NCBI GenBank assembly: GCA_016788115.1 | Contig: JAEURR010000007.1 | Coordinates: 62,001 to 126,000, forward strand | Origin: Chthonomonas sp. | Lineage (GTDB): Bacteria > Armatimonadota > Fimbriimonadia > Fimbriimonadales > Fimbriimonadaceae | DNA: 64,000 bases | Direction of reading: 5' to 3' | Shown here: in pieces, positions 58,844 to 64,000 of the stretch | Numbering within the stretch: the first letter of the stretch is position 1 | Layout: each line of letters opens with the position of its first letter | Notes under the pieces: generated by a model | Database searches by the model: none | What the model saw: the letters and a program-made list of their open reading frames with translations, nothing else | What the model was told of the DNA's origin: nothing | Translations under genes and position numbers: made by a program

Positions 58844-61800
58844 TTAGCTGCAGCCGCTGGTCGCGCCGCAGGTGTTGCACTTCAGACACACGCCATTGCG
58901 GACGAGCGTGAACGCCCCGCAATCCGAGCACGGGTCGCCTTCGTAACCCTTCAGCCGGGCTTCGCGTACCTTGGCGGTGAGTTCCCCACCGACAGTGACC
59001 GGCACAGCGGGGGCCGATTCCGGCGAGCGTTGAGCGGGGACGCCAATGCCGCCGAGCGGGTCGCCTTCCTTAGGGCCTTGGCCAAATCCGCGGGCAGTGT
59101 GGTCTTCGGTCGAGAGTCCTGGGATCGACCCCTGCACTTCGTCGCCATCCTCTTCCTCCTCGAATTCGAGGGTGCTGGAAGGTCGGTGCATCGCATCGCT
59201 GCGAAGGTCTTCCGGCTTGACTTGCACGAGGTCGGTGCGTCCCAGATAGGTCAGCGCGAGCTCGCGGAAGATGTAGTCGATGACCGATGTGGACATCTTG
59301 ATGTTGTCGTGACCGTTGACGATGCCGTTTGGTTCGAACCGCGTGAAGACGAATGCTTCCACGAATTCCTCCAGCGGCACCCCGTACTGCAGACCCAGTG
59401 AGACAGCAATGGCGAAGCAGTTCATGAGCGAGCGGAACGCCGCCCCTTCGCGGTGCATGTCGATGAAGATCTCGCCGAGCGCTCCGTCCTCGTATTCGCC
59501 GGTGCGTAGATACACCTTGTGGCCCGCGACGCGTGCCTTCTGGGTGTAGCCCTTGCGCCGACCTGGCATCAAGCGCCGCTTAGCGATGTACCGGTAGACC
59601 AGTTTCTGAGCGATCTGCTCAACGGTCGCTTCGGAAGGCGCATCGCCGAGCGAAGCTTCAAGGATTGCCGCAGCCGCATCGTCCACCGCCGCGTTGAGCG
59701 GCTGGGACAACTTGGAGCCATCGCGATAGAGCGCGTTGGCCTTAAGTCCGAGCTGCCAGGAGAGCAAGTAGGCGTTGCTGACGTCTTCGATGTGGGCGTG
59801 GGAAGGTAGGTTGATCGTCTTGCTGATCGCGCCCGAAAGGAACGGCTGAGCCGCCGCCATCATGCGGATGTGCCCTTCGGCGAGGATGTATCGCTTGCCA
59901 GTCTTGCCGCACTTGTTGGCGCAGTCGAAGATTGCGTAGTGCTCAAGTTTCAGGTGCGGCGCACCCTCGATGGTCATCGTGCCGCAAACGTAGTCGTTGG
60001 CTTCGGCAATCTGAGCCTTGGTGAACCCCATCGCCTCCAGCATGCTGAAGTTCCAGTCATTGAGCTGCTCCTCGGTGAAGCCAAGGTACTCGCGGCAGAA
60101 CTCTTCGCCCAGCACGAACTTGTTGAAAACGAACGGCAGTTCGAAGGCGTTCTCAATGCTCGACTCAATCTTTGCGATGATCTCGCTGGTGAAACCACGA
60201 GCGCGTAGCTCTTCGGGGTTGATATGAGGACAGCCGACGAGCGACTTGGAGCCCAAGCAGTAGCCGATGATGTCCTCGATCTGCTCTTGGCGATAACCCA
60301 GATGCTCGAGCGCTGGCGGCACCGATTGGTTGACGATCTTAAAGTAACCGCCACCGGATAGCTTTTTGAACTTGACCAAGGCAAAGTCGGGCTCGATGCC
60401 TGTTGTGTCGCAGTCCATGATCAGGCCGATCGTGCCGGTCGGGGCGAGAACGGTCACTTGAGCATTGCGATAGCCGTGGGCCTCGCCGAGCTTCTCGGCG
60501 CGATCCCATGCCTCTCGGGCGGCTTTGAGCAGACCGGTCGGGCACTCGTCCGAGTCGATCCCGACGGGGGCGACGTGGAGCGATTCGTACTGATCATTCC
60601 CGGCGTTGTACGCTGCACGACGATGGTTGCGCACAACCCGCAGCATGCTGTCCGAGTTGCGTGCGTAACCCGGGAATGGGCCAAGTTCACGTGCCATCTC
60701 CGCGCTCGTGGCGTAACTTTCGCCGCCGAGCACTGCGGTGAGAGCTCCCGCGATCGCGAAGCCCTGCGGGCTGTCGTATGGGATCGCCATCTGCATGAGC
60801 AGCGCACCCAGGTTTGCGTAACCCAGGCCGAGCGTCCGGAACTCATAGCTGAGCTTGGCGATTTCGTGGCTTGGGAACTGCGCCATGAGCACGCTGATCT
60901 CGAGCACCATGGTCCAGATGCGAATCGCGTGGCGATAGCCATCGATATCGAACTCATTCGTGGCGGGTTCGTAGAACTTGATCAGGTTGATGGACGCGAG
61001 GTTGCACGCCGTGTCATCGAGGAACATGTACTCGCTGCACGGGTTGCTGGCGTTGATCCGCCCATCGGCCGGGCACGTGTGCCAGTCGTTGATCGTTGTG
61101 TCGTACTGAAGGCCCGGATCGGCGCTCGCCCACGCGGCTTCGCAGATCTGCTCCCACAGGTCGCGAGCAGGCAACGTCTTGATCACTCGACCGTCGATGC
61201 GTGCCGTCAGATTGAAGTCTGCACCCTTGTTGACCGCAGTCAGGAAGTCGTGCGAGACCCGGACCGAGTTGTTCGAGTTCTGACCCGAAACGGTGACGTA
61301 TGCCTCGCTCTCGTAGCCCGTGTCGAAGACGGGGAAATCGACCGACGTCACACCGTTCTCAGCAAGTTGGATGGCCCGCTGTATGTAGTTCGGGCTGATT
61401 GCCGCGGACTTGGCTTCCGCAACGGCGGTGTACAGTGCCTGGTTCTTGCGCGGGTTGAACTTGTCTGCCTCGGTCTCGGGCGAGGCCATGCCGGTGTGGC
61501 ATGCGCGGATGATGGCGTTCAGATGCCGCTGATTCAGGGCCGTACCTGTCACCAGGGCTGCGACCTTCTGCTCTTCCTTGACCTTCCAATTGATGAAGTC
61601 TTCGATGTCTGGATGGTCGACGTCTAAGCAGACCATCTTGGCGGCGCGGCGTGTGGTGCCGCCGGACTTGATCGCTCCCGCCGAGCGATCGCCGACACGC
61701 AGGAAGCTCATCAGGCCGCTCGACTTGCCGCCGCCGGAGAGCTTCTCGTTCTCGGCGCGGATGCGCGAGAAGTTCGTCCCGACGCCCGAGCCGTACTTGA

Positions 61801-62422
61801 AGATGCGAGCTTCGCGGGTCCATAGATCCATGATGCCGCCTTCGTTGACGAGATCGTCCTTCACCGAGAGGATGAAGCATGCGTGGGGCTGTGGTCGTTC
61901 GTAGGCATTGACCGAGCGCTGCAATTCGCCACTCTTCGGATCAACGTAATAGTGTCCCTGTGCCGTGCCGGTGATTCCGTACGCGTAGTGCAGGCCGGTG
62001 TTGAACCACTGCGGGGAGTTCGGCGCAGCCATCTGGCGAGCCATCATATGGCAGAGCTCGTCGTAGAACGATTGCGCATCTTCGGCGGAGTCGAAGTAGC
62101 CGTGCGACTCACCCCATGTGCGCCAGCAACCTGCCAGTCGGTGGAAGACTTGCCGTGCGTCCGTCTCGTGATCGGAATTCGGGTCACCAAATTCGCTCAG
62201 GTGCTGTTCGGCATTCCAGGCGTCGGACAGTCCCGCCTTGCGGAAGTACTTCTGCGCGAGGATATCGGTGGCAACCTGACTCCACTGTGTCGGTACCATC
62301 ACGTTCTCCATCGAGAAGACCGTGCTGCCATCGGGGTTCCGAATCTCGCTCTTGCGAGGCTCGAATTCGATGCCGGTGTAGGGACCTAATCCCGTCTGTG
62401 TAAAGTAGCGGCTGACCTTCAT
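58844..62422 (-). CDS. nrdJ: Class II (B12-dependent) ribonucleotide reductase
   Basis: Reduces ribonucleotides to deoxyribonucleotides using adenosylcobalamin. A 1192-residue protein with the class II pattern: Q-W-F-N-T-G-L near residue 117, [34 protein letters not shown], and [18 protein letters not shown]. The C-terminus has a zinc-binding cluster C-x-x-C...C-x-x-C-x-x-C that carries the redox cysteines. No intein was seen. nrdR lies immediately upstream on the same strand. Confidence 0.97.
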   Translation of the reverse strand: MKVSRYFTQTGLGPYTGIEFEPRKSEIRNPDGSTVFSMENVMVPTQWSQVATDILAQKYFRKAGLSDAWNAEQHLSEFGDPNSDHETDARQVFHRLAGCWRTWGESHGYFDSAEDAQSFYDELCHMMARQMAAPNSPQWFNTGLHYAYGITGTAQGHYYVDPKSGELQRSVNAYERPQPHACFILSVKDDLVNEGGIMDLWTREARIFKYGSGVGTNFSRIRAENEKLSGGGKSSGLMSFLRVGDRSAGAIKSGGTTRRAAKMVCLDVDHPDIEDFINWKVKEEQKVAALVTGTALNQRHLNAIIRACHTGMASPETEADKFNPRKNQALYTAVAEAKSAAISPNYIQRAIQLAENGVTSVDFPVFDTGYESEAYVTVSGQNSNNSVRVSHDFLTAVNKGADFNLTARIDGRVIKTLPARDLWEQICEAAWASADPGLQYDTTINDWHTCPADGRINASNPCSEYMFLDDTACNLASINLIKFYEPATNEFDIDGYRHAIRIWTMVLEISVLMAQFPSHEIAKLSYEFRTLGLGYANLGALLMQMAIPYDSPQGFAIAGALTAVLGGESYATSAEMARELGPFPGYARNSDSMLRVVRNHRRAAYNAGNDQYESLHVAPVGIDSDECPTGLLKAAREAWDRAEKLGEAHGYRNAQVTVLAPTGTIGLIMDCDTTGIEPDFALVKFKKLSGGGYFKIVNQSVPPALEHLGYRQEQIEDIIGYCLGSKSLVGCPHINPEELRARGFTSEIIAKIESSIENAFELPFVFNKFVLGEEFCREYLGFTEEQLNDWNFSMLEAMGFTKAQIAEANDYVCGTMTIEGAPHLKLEHYAIFDCANKCGKTGKRYILAEGHIRMMAAAQPFLSGAISKTINLPSHAHIEDVSNAYLLSWQLGLKANALYRDGSKLSQPLNAAVDDAAAAILEASLGDAPSEATVEQIAQKLVYRYIAKRRLMPGRRKGYTQKARVAGHKVYLRTGEYEDGALGEIFIDMHREGAAFRSLMNCFAIAVSLGLQYGVPLEEFVEAFVFTRFEPNGIVNGHDNIKMSTSVIDYIFRELALTYLGRTDLVQVKPEDLRSDAMHRPSSTLEFEEEEDGDEVQGSIPGLSTEDHTARGFGQGPKEGDPLGGIGVPAQRSPESAPAVPVTVGGELTAKVREARLKGYEGDPCSDCGAFTLVRNGVCLKCNTCGATSGCS

Positions 62423-62469
62423 TGCGTGGACCTCACTCCGTTGATTGCGTGCATCATCCTGACATGACT

Positions 62470-62486
62470 AGTAGACATATTACTAC
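62470..62486 (-). promoter_or_regulatory. Palindrome in the nrdR-nrdJ intergenic region
   Basis: TAGTA and TACTA flank a 7-nt AT-rich centre, 48 nt before the nrdJ start. It is a candidate regulatory site; its halves do not match the NrdR box upstream of nrdR. It also contains a TAATAT-like -10 hexamer on the minus strand. Confidence 0.4.
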
Positions 62487-62524
62487 GTTTTCCCTCGTTT
62501 GAATTCTCTTTTCTCTACCGACCT

Positions 62525-63007
62525 CTACTGTTTCTGGGTCGATTGAAGTCGCTTCTGATCGCGACGCAAGGCATCCACCACGGCATTAAATTGGCCCGCA
62601 TCGGCAAATTCGCGGTAAACACTCGCGAAGCGCACATACGCGACACCATCCATATTCAGGAGCGCACTTTCCACCCGCTCTCCGATTTCTGTCGAATCGA
62701 TTTCGGGCTCGCAAAGATCGAACAGTTCGCGCTCAATGCGCTCCGCTGCATCTCGAAGATCGTCGTGCCTCACGGGGCGCTTCCGACATGCGGTGACCAT
62801 CCCCATGAGGACCTTGTCACGGCTGAACTCTTCACGTTCGCCGGAGCGCTTCACGACAAACAGTCGCGGCTTTTCCGGCTGCTCAAACGTCGTGAATCTT
62901 CGGCTGCATTGCAGACACTCACGTCTGCGGCGTATTGCCTCCTCCTCCCGGGAGGGGCGCGAATCGAGCACCTTTTGCTCTTGATAACCGCAGTACGGAC
63001 ACTTCAT
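62525..63007 (-). CDS. nrdR: Transcriptional repressor NrdR
   Basis: A 160-residue repressor of ribonucleotide reductase genes. The N-terminal zinc ribbon has C-P-Y-C (3-6) and C-L-Q-C (34-37 area) with R-R-R-E-C, followed by R-F-T-T-F-E and an ATP-cone domain (V-V-K-R-S-G-E-R-E-E-F-S-R-D-K). It senses ATP/dATP and binds tandem 16-bp boxes. Such boxes are visible just upstream of its own start. nrdJ is its likely target and lies 102 bp downstream. Confidence 0.96.
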   Translation of the reverse strand: MKCPYCGYQEQKVLDSRPSREEEAIRRRRECLQCSRRFTTFEQPEKPRLFVVKRSGEREEFSRDKVLMGMVTACRKRPVRHDDLRDAAERIERELFDLCEPEIDSTEIGERVESALLNMDGVAYVRFASVYREFADAGQFNAVVDALRRDQKRLQSTQKQ

Positions 63008-63021
63008 CGATTTCTCTGGAA

Positions 63022-63067
63022 ACCACTATATCTTGTGGCTGATCCATGATGCACCACAACAGGTGGT
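63022..63067 (-). promoter_or_regulatory. Tandem NrdR-box-like palindromes upstream of nrdR
   Basis: CCACTATATCTTGTGG (63023-63038) is close to the NrdR box consensus (ACACWATATMTWGTGT type), and ACCAC-5-GTGGT (63053-63067) has the same half-sites. Their centres are about 30 bp apart, close to three helical turns, the usual geometry for NrdR pairs. The first box is 16 bp before the nrdR start. Confidence 0.6.
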
Positions 63068-63243
63068 ATCGTCAACCCCTTTCTGCCCCCCATTTTTCCC
63101 ACGGCTTTTTCGCCATTTTCCACCGCGTTATTCACAGCTGTTCCCCGAGATCATCAGGACAGTCAAAAGATCAATGACAAAAAAGTGTTGGTTCGGCGGG
63201 AGATTGCGGAACAACTGTACTGGCACTTAGCGGGGGAGCTAGA
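63068..63243. other. Intergenic region between nrdR and the membrane sensor gene
   Basis: AT-richer sequence without a credible gene. It should carry the promoters of the divergent nrdR and sensor genes; a short open frame at 63033-63230 has no ribosome site. Confidence 0.4.
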
Positions 63244-64000
63244 GTGCTCAGTGACGACATGATTGGGGATCACAAGCGGGGTGCATGCGGCACGGTGAAG
63301 CAAAGTCTTTCACCGTTCTGGCTTGCTATTGCCCTCAATGCCGTGCTCTTCGTCTCTTGCTTCTGGTCGCCGTTTGAGCTGACGACTACAGAAACCGTTT
63401 CGACGGTGATCGATATTCTCATCGGCCTCGCGGTCATCGGCGGTTTTCTGAAAGCAGCGCTGCGCAACCGCTACGCCATCCCGGCACCGGCCCGGTGGCT
63501 GCTGGTCGCGGTGGGATTATTCGCGCTCGGCAACATCTACTTCCTGGCCTACCAGCTGAAGTACGGCAGGGAGCCCGTGATCAGCTTTGCTGACATGGCA
63601 TTCCTTACCTACTACATCGCAGTAGCCTGGGCGGTCTGCACTTTGCCACAGGTGCGCACAGGCGGTACCCAGCGGATCAAGCTTCTGCTGGACTCGATGC
63701 TTTGCATCCTGTCGCTGGCGATGTTCTCCTGGTTCTTCAGCATCCAGCCCATTCTTGGGATCGCGACGGGTTCCTGGCTTGAACAAACAGTTTTGGTCGC
63801 CTACCCCATCGGCGACCTAGTTCTCGTCTCGTCGCTGATCTTGCTGAGCATCCAGACGGCTTCCGGCATGGTACGCGCAGTACGATGGCCGCTGGTGGTG
63901 GGCGGGATCGGATTCTTCGTCGCTGACTACTGGTTTGCGCAAGAGAGCCTTGCGCCCGGATACAACCGCCCGCTCGTCGCCAACATGGGGTGGACATTGG
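63244..64000 (+). CDS. Multi-helix membrane sensor protein (partial, cut at the right edge)
   Basis: The frame is open from a GTG at 63244 (GGGGGAG 6-7 nt upstream) to the window end, 252 residues so far. It has about seven hydrophobic helices and patterns like F-A-D-M-A-F-L-T-Y-Y-I-A-V-A-W-A-V and K-L-L-L-D-S-M-L-C-I-L-S-L, which are common in the N-terminal membrane part of sensor diguanylate cyclases (GGDEF/EAL) and some sensor kinases. The catalytic domain lies outside the window, so the output is not known. Confidence 0.65.
   Translation, partial: MLSDDMIGDHKRGACGTVKQSLSPFWLAIALNAVLFVSCFWSPFELTTTETVSTVIDILIGLAVIGGFLKAALRNRYAIPAPARWLLVAVGLFALGNIYFLAYQLKYGREPVISFADMAFLTYYIAVAWAVCTLPQVRTGGTQRIKLLLDSMLCILSLAMFSWFFSIQPILGIATGSWLEQTVLVAYPIGDLVLVSSLILLSIQTASGMVRAVRWPLVVGGIGFFVADYWFAQESLAPGYNRPLVANMGWTL

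Noticed and set aside
1-64000. CRISPR arrays, insertion sequences, phage genes
   Set aside because: No regularly spaced repeats, transposase or phage structural motifs were seen.

Overview
The window is GC-rich chromosomal DNA from a free-living, probably flagellated bacterium. A class II (B12-dependent) ribonucleotide reductase with NrdR, a PEP-CTERM surface protein, many prepilin-like proteins, FliY-type flagellar switch genes, a YqhQ/DUF1385 protein and a membrane pyrophosphatase together suggest Armatimonadota (Fimbriimonadia-like). That placement is inference from gene content; there is no rRNA or other decisive marker here.

Layout. 1-9.4 kb: O-antigen-ligase-like protein, a PBP2-type transpeptidase preceded by a tiny protein that mimics its N-terminus, a class A PBP, an orphan trpA, a CAP-domain protein, YqhQ-like protein. 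9.4-10.85 kb: small STAS-like gene, tRNA-Arg(GCG) and a gene-poor stretch with strong hairpins. 10.85-24.6 kb: family 4/5 uracil-DNA glycosylase, PDZ aspartyl protease, TPR membrane protein, a branched-chain amino-acid-type ABC operon (binding protein, livH, livM, livG, no livF), secreted protein plus GT39-like glycosyltransferase, LolA-like/thioredoxin fusion, 2-oxoacid dehydrogenase E1 alpha and beta. 24.6-30.1 kb (minus): flagellar operon fliM-fliY-fliO-fliP-fliQ-fliR-flhB. 30.2-37.8 kb: HD hydrolase, M48 protease, a prepilin/pseudopilin cluster, ECF sigma with a membrane partner, and a membrane zinc-ribbon protein with an L7/L12-like tail. 37.9-45.2 kb: H+-pyrophosphatase with a very large extra loop, CoA-transferase/GNAT fusion, folC, HIT hydrolase. 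45.2-53.8 kb (minus): a tightly overlapped arginine operon argG-unknown P-loop gene-argC-argD-argF'-argB-argE-argH. 53.8-64 kb: P5C dehydrogenase, PEP-CTERM protein, formate-THF ligase, NrdJ, NrdR, and a membrane protein cut by the right edge.

The most interesting part is the arginine operon. It uses an acylated route (N-acyl-ornithine carbamoyltransferase and a deacylase), has no recognisable N-acylglutamate synthase (argA/argJ), and carries a conserved-looking but unrecognised P-loop protein translationally coupled to argG. Its carbamoyltransferase has Gln where known acetyl enzymes have Glu and succinyl enzymes have Pro. Four TGCA(T)A-type elements form two tandem pairs with the same 19-bp pitch, one pair over the argG promoter and one inside argG, resembling upstream and intragenic arginine operators. 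The argG promoter is placed so that the mRNA would be leaderless.

Functions are assigned by reading motifs by eye; no database search was possible. Start codons were moved from the longest reading frame where a Shine-Dalgarno sequence, stop-start overlap or signal peptide supported it.
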